A stretch of 64,000 nucleotides of DNA, from positions 283,001 to 347,000 of the forward strand of contig JAODUP010000152.1 in assembly GCA_025642065.1 (NCBI GenBank), read 5' to 3'. Shown piece by piece: positions 12,241 to 23,984 of this stretch. Position 1 is the first letter of the stretch, and every line of letters starts with the position of its first letter. A program made the translations under genes and the position numbers. Under the pieces are notes generated by a model, which worked only from the letters and a program-made list of their open reading frames with translations, was not told where the DNA came from and did no database searches. The DNA comes from Paralvinella palmiformis. Lineage: Eukaryota > Annelida > Polychaeta > Terebellida > Alvinellidae.

Positions 12241-12389
12241 CCTAATTTGGCATCTTGCCATCTGCGTTCATCTTTTTCTTCTCAAGGCACTTCATCTGAT
12301 ACGAAATAATAAGCATTAGCTAAGGAACATTGCTGAATAATGTTATACATTCATTGGAAGGCAGAAATTTTTTTTAAAAAAACAAACAA

Positions 12390-12442
12390 TATTATATATA
12401 TATATATATATATATAATATATTAATATTATATATTTATATA
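12390..12442. repeat. (AT)n microsatellite
   Basis: Interrupted (AT)n tract in the predicted first intron of copy 2. Confidence 0.85.
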
Positions 12443-12659
12443 TTGTGCTTTTAAAAGCTGTGTTCAAATGTGATGTTCTATATTAATTCATACTGAATAA
12501 ATAAAGATAGACAATACCTGTATTAAGTGGTCATTTGGCTAGTTATCCGATAATTAAAAAAGCTTTTAATCCAGATGTTTTAAGAGATTGTGTGAAAATA
12601 TGAAGCTTATATATGTTTATGTTCCTTAACGTGTTCGAGGCAACACAGTGAATATTTAA

Positions 12660-12900
12660 TTGGGCTTCGTGGCCGCTCTCTGAGACCGGAAACGCTATTT
12701 AGATAGGAGACTTCCGGCTTCCGCCACATCAACTTCCGTTTTGTGTATTAGAGATTTATATGGCTGCTGAAGAGAATGCTTTTATAACGGAGTATATAGT
12801 CTAAAGCCAGGTGTATAATATCAAACCATATATTTCTTCAATTTCCCTATACAGCTGGTCACCTTGCGCTCTTTAACCCGTTAAGAATACGTGTGACAGT
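12660..12900 (-). promoter_or_regulatory. Conserved upstream block of copy 2 (ETS-like cores)
   Basis: Contains GAGACCGGAAACGCTATTTAG, with ACTTCCGG and ACTTCCG within the next 60 bp of the plus strand. It aligns by eye with 3200-3370 and 46218-46450. The shared tail includes TGTGTATTAGAGATT, AAAGCCAGGTGTATAATA and CGTTAAGAATA. Placement 0.5-0.7 kb upstream of the gene in all three copies suggests promoter plus first exon. No transcription start can be proved from sequence. Confidence 0.5.
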
Positions 12901-13435
12901 GATGCCTTTGTTTCATTGTAAATGAGATATTATAACTATCGTTTATAGTTTATTGTTGAATATTAGGATGACACCATTATACTGAACATATTAGATACAG
13001 AATGAAGGCAAATAAAGATGTAGCTAGTTTATATGTAATAGGTTTGAATATGCTTTTAGGCTAATTGTATTTCATGCGTTTATTTTTATTACCATTTTTT
13101 TACATTAAAAGACAAATTAACTATAATATGCATGAAAGGAGTATAAGGTAATTTATTTTTACATTAGAAATGACATTATCGGCGAAAATTATTAGATACC
13201 TACCGCAAAAAAGGGAAGTAAATCTCTATAAGAAAGTAGCATGAATGTATCAACTTATGATTCCTTTGTTCCAAGACAGATTGACGTTTTGGGGTGCTAA
13301 AATAATTCAGATTTGGACAACTAAATGCCATTTGACTGGTGGCAGCGATTCCATTTGATGTTAAAGATGATCCAGATCAAAAACTCCATTGTGATGTTGG
13401 ACGAGAAGGGAAGGGTAATTGATCTGTCTTATATT

Positions 13436-13449
13436 GTGTGTGTGTGTGT

Positions 13450-13495
<46 letters not shown>

Positions 13496-13742
13496 GTGCG
13501 TGTGTGTGTTTTGCGTGTGTGCATGTGTGTGGTGCCAATGAAGACATTCGAATAGACGTGAGTTACAGTAAACGAAGAAAATTCAGATTTAGATAAATAG
13601 ACGATCAAGTCAACATACAAGTTACAAGGGATGGAAATCGGGCCTGGCATCGGATAATTACAACGACTAGAGTGAAGACATAATATCGACATTACAGTTC
13701 AGCAAGGTGAACCCATTACTTCAGCATGTTTGATCACCTGTC
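13436..13742. repeat. Tandem duplication, copy 1, with (GT)n
   Basis: An 80-bp (GT)n-rich tract followed by about 210 bp that recurs 383 bp further on with one visible mismatch (GGGCCTGG versus GCGCCTGG). Confidence 0.93.
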
Positions 13743-13788
13743 CCCAACATTGAGTGTGTGTGGTTTTTGTTTTGTTTTTGTTGTTATT

Positions 13789-13789
13789 G

Positions 13790-13856
<67 letters not shown>

Positions 13857-14125
13857 GTGTGTGTGTGTGTGCGGGTGTGGGGTGTGTGTGTGTGTGCGTG
13901 TGTGCATGTGTGTGGTGCCAATGAAGACATTCGAATAGACGTGAGTTACAGTAAACGAAGAAAATTCAGATTTAGATAAATAGACGATCAAGTCAACATA
14001 CAAGTTACAAGGGATGGAAATCGCGCCTGGCATCGGATAATTACAACGACTAGAGTGAAGACATAATATCGACATTACAGTTCAGCAAGGTGAACCCATT
14101 ACTTCAGCATGTTTGATCACCTGTC
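13789..14125. repeat. Tandem duplication, copy 2, with (GT)n
   Basis: Second copy of the 383-bp unit. Its (GT)n tract is longer, about 125 bp. Near identity means the duplication is recent or gene-converted. Confidence 0.93.
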
Positions 14126-14225
14126 AGAGTATCTTGTGTTAATAACTCTTTTAGGGAATCATCGGGTTACTCCAAGTGATAGCAAAGATTAGTAGCCATT
14201 TGATTAGGAATTTTCTTTCTCTTCT

Positions 14226-14229
<4 letters not shown>

Positions 14230-14297
<68 letters not shown>

Positions 14298-14413
14298 ACA
14301 TATATATATATATGTGTATGTGTGTGTGCGTGCGTGGTGTGTGTACATGTGTGTGTGTGCGTGCGTGCGTGTGTGTACGTGCGTGCGTGCGTGCGTGTGT
14401 GTGTGTATGTTTC
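14230..14413. repeat. Compound (AT)n-(GT/GC)n microsatellite
   Basis: About 64 bp of (AT)n, a short spacer, then TGTG/TGCG repeats to about 14408. Confidence 0.95.
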
Positions 14414-14419
14414 TCTCTT

Positions 14420-15980
14420 TCTACTTGAGTATTTTGGCGATTACAGAGACTATGAATTCATTTCAGTTGGTCACATATGAACTACATGAATCAAGGGAAA
14501 CAGAGCCCACATTTGACATTCAAGAAATACAAGAACAAACTATTTTATATTATTTATAGTGCGGCTGTCAAAATGCGAAACATCTATGAGTAAAAAGTTA
14601 GTTTTGAGACCATTGGTAACAAACAAAATTATGAAATTTCTTAAAATTGAACGAGAGTATCGTGTTGAAAATGGAATTAAACATATTGTTTTCATCTGAA
14701 ATATAGTTCTGCGAAACATTAACAGGTAACATATTGTCTATCTATTTGGATTGTATATGTTATCAAATGCAGAACGCGAAGGCATGATCTACAGTTCCTT
14801 TGAGCTTACCGATGGCATCACATGACTACCTTGAGACAACATTTATTTTATATTGAGACCTTTCCATTGCCTAACCATTATATATTTTAGCGTTCCCTTT
14901 TACACTATTATGAACAATACTTATGACTCTATATCGCCACTATGTCATGTCTGAAAGGACGCTCTGACTAGATTTGTTGATTAAATAACAAAGTAATTCC
15001 TTTGATTGCTACATTCAAAGGTAAATGTGAATATTCCTGACCCGTGATTTTGAGTAGCGACATCCTTCCACTCAGTGTAAACTCAATTATTCTTAATAAC
15101 CATATGGCTTGCATACTAGTTTTACATAATGTCGTGTAACTTTCATATCGAAACAAAGGATCATATAATTATATTTTACCTGCCCTTAGCTTATTGTTAT
15201 TTATTCTTTATAATCCGACATTTAATATGTTTACTTTTGAAATAGTTTACCATACTTACTGAAAGCTCACTCATCGTCATTTTCCAGGATTATAGGTAGG
15301 TAAACCAGCAACTGATAAACACATAGTTGTAACACCTTTGTTGCTAATACTATCGTATACCATACAGATTAACTGACAGCCGGAATATCCCACCTTCCCT
15401 TGCGACCTTCGTGTGGCGCGCAAGCCAAATGGAGAGTGTGCTGTGACAGCTCTGACATATATTATCGCCATATCAGTATTAGTCCTAAGGTTAGAATTGT
15501 CTGACGGTTACTTTACAATGAATTGTAAATCTGCACTTATTAACATCATGTGGTTTTGGTGTTTTCATACAACATCACACCAGGAGAAAATGATAACCCA
15601 GTGATAATAGAATAGGATCTCATATAACACATCATCATATCTATCACTAATATCACGAAGTGGACATCGTATTGGTCACAATCAACGCTGCGGAAAAGAA
15701 TAAGTCGTGGCTTATGCTTTGTCATCAAGTGGTTCTCCATTATGCTGTCAGTGATGTAGATACAGGAGCATCTGAATACGTGTATTGGGCTAGATTCACT
15801 TCGTGTATCTTGTTAAAAGTCAATAAATCATTTAATGTTAAGATCTTTCTATCCGGTCATTAAGTGAATCACTTTTTTTCAGCCTCTTACCAAGCAGAAC
15901 CACACAGGGATCGCATTGAACAGAACAGTGTTTTAGATTTGAATCTCACCAAAAGCTCTAACTGAGCTAAAGGGACGTAC
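14420..15980. other. Intergenic, nothing recognised
   Basis: Several overlapping open frames of 60-90 codons on both strands, none with a recognisable motif or a paralogue in the window. Confidence 0.5.
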
Positions 15981-15987
15981 AGATATT

Positions 15988-16170
15988 TATGTCTTCACAT
16001 GCGTTCAAGTTCTCTAAAGCTGATTGGAAGAATGCGAAGAAGAATATTGTCGCATCTAGAGAGACCTTGCTTGATAACAACAATAATGATACCAATACCA
16101 GCTGGGACATAATTAAAGACGGTAGTAACAACATCGTAAGTAGAAACTTGTCCCCTGGGTAACAAGAGTT
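15988..16170 (+). mobile_element. Possible LINE linker fragment
   Basis: An open stretch reads FKFSKADWKNAKKN and later NTSWDIIKDG. This resembles the endonuclease-RT linker of LINE proteins (aromatic-x-x-Ala-Asp-Trp, then Trp-x-x-x-Lys). It is short, isolated and uncertain. Confidence 0.3.
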
Positions 16171-18472
16171 CCTCTGGTTTATCTCTACGTCGAAGCCTGC
16201 TACCAGGGGAAAAACAAGTTATATTTTAAGGCTACGAAGATAACGAATAACACTACATGGCAATAATATATAGATATTAAACACGCTATTCAGCAATAAT
16301 GCATTAGACAGTAAAGTTATATTAACTACATTATATTAGATGGCTTGGAATGGTACACATTTCTAGAGTGGTATGATAGAGAATACCTATAGTTAAATCA
16401 CATATATTAATAGTATACATTACTGTGCACTAAAGAGACTAGATATGATGAACACGTAACAATTAAAGGTTTGTTTCTGTTAATGTGTTTTAGCAGGTAT
16501 TTTAACAGTTAATGACTTAGAATTTGTAATGTGACATAATAGAACTTGACTATAGGACCAGAAGTTACTAACAACTTTATATACCAACCTTACTGCTAGA
16601 AGGGTCAAATCAGCTCTAGAAAAACAACAACCAGACAGACTGCACTCATTATACCTAGCAAAAAGTGAACATGCAGACACAGACACCCCTTTCACACCAC
16701 ACCAACTGGAAACAGTTTTATCAACACCAAAAAACTCCGCGCCTGGAGAAGACAAACTTAAATATATCTTTTACTCCAAATCTCCCCCTTCTTTCAAAGT
16801 TAGACTTCTAAACCTCATTAACCAATCCTGGGGAGAAGGACGAATTCCCAGACTCTGGAAAACCTCAATAGTCGTCCCTATCCCTAAACCTGGTGGCAGA
16901 GGCCACGACCAATTTTTCCCTCCCTACAATAAAAATCATGGAGAGACTAATTCTCCCCCTAATTTTTAAACCCCCCAGACCAAAAAATTTTTGGGTTTAA
17001 AAAAGGCAGATAAACTGTCACCAATTCTACATTTAGAAAACTTAATCCCCCGAAGAAAAAAAACCCGATCCGGAAATCTACCTGCCTTTCTGGATCTAGA
17101 TAAGGCCTTTGAAAGGGCAACCAACGTCATCTTTTTAATCTCCCTGGGCATCAAGGGAAGAAAAATTCGTGGGTAGAAGATTTCCTAACAATAAGAAATT
17201 AAAGTTACAGTTCAAGGGGTAAAACACTCACACCCCTTACTACAGGCTCCCCACAAGGCTCCCCCTCTCACCTACACTATTTAACCTAATTACAGTACTA
17301 ATCTCCCTATCATTAAAGTTGATATCCGGGAGCCGCAAAAATACCATTTTTTCACCGGCTCAAGGCCGAAAAAAAAAACAAACCCCCGAACCAAACATTT
17401 AAAAAAGACCTAGGGCTATCCTTCTCCCCCCAAAACTAAAATAATTTCCCTCAACACAATTAAAACAAACAAAACCCCTTAAAGGGGAAAAATACATTGA
17501 CATAGTCAAACAATACAAATACTTAGGGTATCATAGACAACCACCTCAATTTCAACAAACACGCACTACAAACAAAACAAAAAATCTACACTCGACTAAA
17601 CATAATACAAATTATTTCTAATGTTAAAGTAGGAATAAACACAAAAAATATGATTAATCTTTATAAAGCCCTAATTCAATCCATACTTCTTTATGCGGTC
17701 CCAATCTACCTTCTTGCATCTAAAACAGCAATTAAACACATAGAAATAGCACAAAAAACTGCACTTAAAAGTCCGACTCCCCCCCTGCCCCCCCTGCCCT
17801 TATCCAAAAAGTCACCCTCCCCCCTATTCAAAAGACCCCAAGTACCGTTAATAGAAGATAGGCCATTGCAGCTGCTATTCAGAGGGACATGGGTTCCAGC
17901 AATCCCCCCTCCGGATGAAAAAAACTCTCCATCGCGCGACTACCCATTGACCATCATTATCGTAAACAAAAAATCAAAAACCCAAGAACCCCGGGGCATT
18001 CACTGAGGCGTCGAAAAGGACTCTTCCCCGAACAAGACCAGGGAGCAATAAACATCTACACAGATGCCAGTGTCCCCAGATGGAAATCTGCCTGGCCTGT
18101 TTTGTGAGGGAGTACACCGAAATCCCTGGGAAATCCCCGACCACACACCAATCACTCGCAGAACTTCACGCCATACACCCCCCTCGCATAGCGGGAGGCA
18201 CAAGACAGACACGAGGACACAATCATGCACTCAGACTCGATGGCAACCATCACAATCCTGGCAGAAACAAAAACACGAAGATATCCAGAAATCACAACGA
18301 AACTTATTAACTCCGCATCTGCATTAAGCCAACGTGGCAGTCTAATCACTCTACATTGGGTTCCCAGCCACACAAATATCAAGGGTAATGAACGAGCCGA
18401 CGCTCTGGCCAACGAAGCCACTAACCAAACCAACATCCAGATACAGAACAGACACCAGGTGCCTACAAACAC

Positions 18473-18892
18473 ATGATAACAGAATATCTACACAAACAAA
18501 TAACACCAAATCAAGAGACAGCCAAATTAAGTACCTGGTACAATAAAACCATTGTTCCCGGCATTCACATCATAAACAACAGAATAACAGACGTACACAT
18601 ATGCCTCCTCCGCTGCTGGATGCACACAAAAAGCTTTGTCAACCCAATTAATAAAGCACTCTGCTTACATTGTAACCAAAACTTTGACCCTGTCCACTAT
18701 CTAATTAATTGTCCCGCCTTCCCAGCCTGCCGCCAACCTCTTAAACAACTCTTAACTCCGGCACAACACAACCTAACCGACACAGAAAAAGCAGTCATTA
18801 TAATACACGAAGTCACAGCCACTCCACACATAATAATACCCTTATTTAAAAAAGACCCATACATCTGGCAAAAGCCAAACAACACACAGTAA
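18473..18892 (+). pseudogene. C-terminal ORF of the RNase H LINE
   Basis: A 139-codon open frame, the longest surviving piece of the element's second ORF. It begins just after the RNase H signature and contains WYNKT, LRCWMHTKSF and a zinc-knuckle-like CLHC...H...C segment. It probably once bound nucleic acid. It is cut off from the RT and RNase H parts by frameshifts. Confidence 0.7.
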
Positions 18893-18896
18893 ATCG

Positions 18897-18944
18897 TTTG
18901 TAAAGGTTCGACACCGGTACGTCCGGGACCAGAACTTTACAAAG
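18897..18944 (+). other. 3' stem-loop of the RNase H LINE
   Basis: TTTGTAAAGGTTC pairs with GAACTTTACAAA with a single bulge, enclosing a CCGG...CCGG loop. It sits immediately after the stop codon and before LINE-A sequence resumes, so it is probably the 3' end recognised by the element's RT. Confidence 0.5.
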
Positions 18945-18947
18945 CCA

Positions 18948-19948
18948 TTTTCAGATACAGAAACACTTCGCATAAAAGTGTTATTTAACCCGTTATATAT
19001 TGTGAAAACCAGAGGACCAAGAACTGAACCCTGTGGTACACCAAATAACAAAAACTGAATGTCAGATAAAATACCATGAACAGACACAGTTTGGGAGCGT
19101 TTTTCTAGATAGGATCGAAACCATTCAAGTACTTTATCTAATAGACCAAACATGTCTTTTAACCTAGAAAAAAGTACATTATGGTCAACTGTATCAAATG
19201 CAGCAGACAGGTACAGAAGAACAAGTATTACTGGCCTACCTTGATCAATTGACATCATAATATCATTATTCACCCGAACCATGACTGTTTCAGTGCCGTG
19301 ACTACCTTTATAGGCAGACTGTAGTAATTCAATAAGGTTATTATTGATTAAATATTTAGTTAGATGGAAAGCAACAGTCGTTTCTATAACTTTAGATCAA
19401 AATGTAAGATTTGAAACAGGTCTGTCATTGATTAGAATATTACAGTCCATAGTGTCTTTTTTAGTAATTGTTTTACAAGGGTAAGTGATCTGTTTATGAT
19501 AATATTTAGTTTTAGCAGAGGCAACGTTATCCTTAACTAGACTTTTACTGACCTTGAACATTTCATAATGAACACACAAAGTGGTCCTGATCCACAGCCG
19601 CTCACAATACCTTCAGCTTATGTGTTCTTATTTTACCATGGAAGCATTGTTCTTCTTGACATTCCTTAAATTCTTTGTCCTTAAAGGTGCATGCTCATCT
19701 ACAATGTCTCTCCATATACTATCATAGAGATCCACAACATGATCCACATCATCTGGTAGATCCAATATAAGAGAATAGACATGCAGATCAGCAAGAAAGA
19801 CCTCCTTGTCAACCGACTTTTATTTTCTATATGAAATATCTTTAGCTGAAACAGATTGTTTCTGTAAAGATGCATTAATGTTAATAAGGAAATGATCTCA
19901 CAACATGGAAGAAACAGACACACCCTCAATCAAATTGTCGTCATCACG
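18948..19948 (-). mobile_element. LINE family A fragment
   Basis: Homologous to the copy at 4.25-6.8 kb. The minus-strand frame 18842-19282 has LSAAFDTVDH (RT motif A) and GVPQGSVLGPLVF (motif B). The endonuclease-RT linker is seen at 19699-19929. The left edge, near the polymerase box, is interrupted by the RNase H LINE. The right edge stops abruptly where LINE B begins. Frames are broken. Confidence 0.78.
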
Positions 19949-19996
19949 ATTGTGAATTGCTGTAGAGTGAGGATTTAGTGAGGATTAAATGTAACT

Positions 19997-20656
19997 ATGT
20001 CCACGTTCAACCTTTGTTGCCGTAACCCAAGATCAATCAAGAACAAAGTTTTGTCTCTGAGTGACTATCTCGTTACACAGGACTATGATATTGTTGCTAT
20101 CACAGAGACATGGCTGGGGACATCTGTGTACAAGAAATGCATTGCCGAGTTGGTCTCTTCTGGATATAGCATGAAACACGTACTCCACCCCGGTAGTAGA
20201 AAGGGAGGTGGTGTGGCTTTGCTATACAAGTCTACTATATCATTCCGCCTTCTCGGCTCCAGTTCTACTGGCAACTACACAAACTTTGAATACATTGTTT
20301 TGAATACGGCAGAGATGACGGTGCGTCTGGCTGTCGTGTATCGACCCCACTGTCAAAAGATAATTGCTCGACCATCCCTGACTCCTTGGACCAGTACATT
20401 TCTTGTCAAATACACCACCCACAACAATGAGATTATAATTGTTGGAGGTCTAAACTTTCATGTTAATGTCAAAAACAATCGTGATACTCAGCGATTTATG
20501 AATACAATCAAAGCGTGTGGTCTACAACAACATGTACATGAACCGACTCATGTGCTCGGCCATACATTAGACGTCGTGATCAGCAGGGACATCAGTCATA
20601 TCATATCGGATGTTACCATCACTGATCGGGACATTGCGACCGCCTTGGGAAATTGA
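19997..20656 (+). pseudogene. AP-like endonuclease domain of LINE B
   Basis: A 219-codon open frame with the endonuclease/exonuclease/phosphatase fold signature of LINE ORF2: CCRNPRSIKNKV at the start, DIVAITETWLG (catalytic Glu), a Gly-rich GGGVALLYK loop, and THVLGHTLDVVISR near the end. The usual catalytic GDxN box reads GGLNFHV, so its Asp appears lost. The family normally nicks target DNA for reverse transcription. The stop at about 20654 and later frame changes disconnect it from RT. Confidence 0.8.
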
Positions 20657-22485
20657 CACGTGACCACTTCGCTGTAGGATTCACCAAAACCCTGGTCAAA
20701 CCTGCTCACATGCAGAATATTGTTTCATATAGAAAAATAGGTGCCATAGATATGGAGGCTTTCAAGCAGCATGAAAACGTAGTTTCCCTCCATATTACAA
20801 ACTACGCAAAGTAGACTAACATTACTTATTGATAAGCATGCACCTCTTCGTACTAGAACCATTACATAGTGCCCTGATGTCCATGGTACACCGATACATT
20901 ACATGAAGCTAAACATCTCCGACGGAAGCTGGATCGATTTATTGTGGTGAACAAACTCCTAAAACAAACTAGGATAGCTTACTATTCTGAAAAAGAGCAC
21001 TGCATGCGCCCATGACCAGAAGGGCATATACGAACTGGCCAAACACCTGCTTGGTGACAGGGGATCAACATCTCTTCCCAGACATGGTCTCCCAGTGAAC
21101 TAACCGAGTTTAACTTTCTTTATTAATAAGATACAAAACATCCGACGTGACCTCCAGACAGATCAGATGCACGGTATTGACCAGGACGTCGATACCTCAT
21201 CTGTAAATGTAAGTGAAGACTCTCATCATTAAGTCACCTAGTAAATCCTATATTCTTGATCCGGTGCCCACATGGCTTTGAAAGTTGTGTGTTAGTGAGT
21301 TACTCAGTATCATCACCGCGATTGTCAATGTCTCCATGGATAGTGGTCGTGTGCCTCCAGCATTTAAGTGCGCCCAGATACGACCACTACTTAAGAAACA
21401 AACACTCGATCCAGACATTCTAAAAATCTACAGACCGTATCCAACCTTCCGTTCATTTCCAAGGTATTAAAGAAGGTTGTACACACACGTATTGAAAGCT
21501 ACTTGGTGGAAAATGGTCTTCACGAAGAGCTCCAGTCAGCTTACCGTATATTTCACTCGACCGAGACGGCATTTCTGAAGGTACAAAGCGATATCCTCGA
21601 GTCTCTTGATAACGGTTGTGTCATGCTCGATCTGTCAGCTGCATTTGATACTCTCGATCATGGAATCTTATTGAGTCGCTTTGAGAATGTATTCGGAATC
21701 TCTGGAGCAGCTCTCAAATGGATAACATTGTACCTTACCGACCGCTCCCAGGTAGTGGTTATAGATAGCGAGCACTCTAAGCCAGTACTCCTGAAATATG
21801 GTGTACCACAAGGTTCGATACTCGGCCCGAAGAAATACACCATGTACGCTAAGCCTCTAGGAGCCATTATCCCTCGGCATGGACTTTCTTACAATTTTTA
21901 TACATACGACACACAGCGATATATCTCAGGAAGAACACGCTGTGAAAGCACAATCTCTCTTACTCATTGAGAACTGTATTACTGATATTGAGGGATGGAT
22001 GTATACAAACATGCTCAAACTGAACAGTGACAATAAGTTATGCTGTTCACATCTAAGTATAATGACACTCATATGGAAAACGTTACTGTTTGTTTTTGGT
22101 GACTTTAATATAACATCAGTGAATACTGTGAGGAACTTAGGTGTTTTCTTTGACTCTACACTGAATCGAGCAACAGTTGAATAACATATGTAGGTCTGAA
22201 TATCACCAACTCCGCAACATTGGGCATATTAGGCGTTACTTAACACGTGATGCAAATAAGTCACTAGTGAATGGGCTTATAACATCACGCTTGGGATACT
22301 GTAACGCTTTGCTCAATGGACTGCCCCAGACCTCCATTAACAAGTTACAACGTATACAGAACACGGTGGCACGGATTAGAAGGATTTCCATTGGTTACCT
22401 GTTAAGTATCGAGTGTAGTTTTATATATCCCAATTTAGCTTTATACATATATTGTATGAAATAATCGTATTTTTTGTTATATCTA

Positions 22486-22604
<119 letters not shown>

Positions 22605-22669
22605 CATACGTTTATGTAGAGCGCTTTTGAACAGGCTTTAAGTATGAAAAGAGTGCTTTATAAGTTTGG

Positions 22670-22712
<43 letters not shown>

Positions 22713-23984
22713 GAGTATCAACTACTTCTCATGGTATTCATACGGTCCACGGCAATCAGTAGGTCAAGGATCGGACTAACAAATGAAATCTCCGCATGGA
22801 TATTCAAACTCCTGTTCTCGTAGAACACCTATTTCTCTTCGTTCCACCGATCCCCGTTCCCTCTAGTGGGTTATTTTGCCGGAAAACTCTCACATAAAGA
22901 CCATGGACCAAAATATCTTTTGTTTAAGCCATATGGGGCTTTGGAAGAACCGGTAGTTGCTTACGTCATAAGATCTGTATTTTTTATATAATGATTATAG
23001 AAATGGCGCAAGAAGTATTTCCTGAAGCAATTCAGTTCTTTCATATATCGAGATCCAATTCAAGTTACCAAATCAATGCGCCGAATTGGACAAGTTATTG
23101 GGCCACTGAAATGTTAAAACGTGAAGTAACGCGTCTTGTTATAAACAGTCTTTGGTTTTAAAATGGGGCGCCATTTTGAATTCAATGAGCGCAGCAATCC
23201 TAGCGGCTGGAGGCGGCTTGTCACGGACAGCTACCTTTATTACATGGCGTCTAAGTGAAGTGGTTTATTCTGCGCCGCTTTCGGCTGCAGTAACAGGAAA
23301 CGTATACACAAAGAAAGATAATTATCTTCGTTTCCTGAAATTAAAAAGGGTAGTGTAAAATTTGATATGATCTGGCTTTTAATAATAAAGGATATTTTTA
23401 AAATAAGCATAACAATTTGAAATAGACACGCCCTCACTTGACATGACCAAGAACCAAGCAGTAGGCCCAACGTATTAATCACAAAATGAGTATGTAAGAT
23501 AGACATAAGCTTACAGTTACATGTACTAGACCCAATGAGAACTTTATGGGCGGAGTAAAAAACATTATTTTGTCATTGTTAATAATATAATTGGACTTGT
23601 AAAATGATGACTCTAAACACATCATGTTTCTCTAATTATTGTAAGTAGCTGAGTTTTTACATGATCACCTGCATCCCTATTTATTTTAAACATAAGCAAG
23701 TGGTACTTAGAGATCTTTATAGACCTCTATAGTTTATAATTTAAACGTTATGAAATTAATTATTAAATACCTCAAATAGTAGTAGAAACATTAATTTTTG
23801 TTATTTTTGCTATTGACAGAAGTAAAAGATGGTTTATTAATTACGAAAGTTCGAATTTCTCTATCTCTAACATGTTAACACAATCACAAACATTGTTAAT
23901 ATTCCATATATATTCTTTGTTCTCAGCTGGGCAGGCCTATATTGGTCTATATTATTGAGGTGGAGACTCTAAATGAACTTATTA
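22713..23984. other. Intergenic; small GC-richer patch
   Basis: A patch near 23150-23300 is richer in G and C than its surroundings. Short open frames at 23003-23161 (53 codons) and 23152-23358 lack recognised motifs. No gene can be supported. Confidence 0.45.

Larger units (their letters stand above)
16560..18945 (+). mobile_element. LINE carrying RNase H, decayed
   Basis: A plus-strand non-LTR element broken by many frameshifts. RT pieces in order: PKNSAPGEDKLKY and INQSWGEGRIP (about 16725-16860), LDLDKAFERATNV (motif A, about 17090), TTGSPQGSPLSP (motif B, about 17245), and a thumb region with KYLG (about 17520) and INLYKALIQSILLYA (17650-17700). RNase H follows with all four acidic positions visible: YTDAS near 18058, AELHA near 18160, MHSDSM near 18225 and GNERADALANEA near 18390. 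A Cys/His segment, CLHCNQNFDPVHYLINC (about 18660-18715), and a C-terminal tail end at 18892. The YXDD box was not found. RNase H plus this Cys/His tail points to the I/Nimb/Jockey side of LINE diversity; the exact clade is uncertain. It lies inside a LINE-A copy. Confidence 0.78.

Noticed and set aside
13325..14075. Cys-Val and His-Thr repeat proteins
   Set aside because: Translations of (GT)n/(CA)n tracts duplicated with the surrounding DNA.
18064..18327. Overlapping frames considered as separate genes
   Set aside because: They are shifted readings of the RNase H domain of the LINE.
23003..23161. 53-codon frame starting MAQEVFPEAIQ
   Set aside because: Looks protein-like but is short, isolated and without splice signals or homologue in view.
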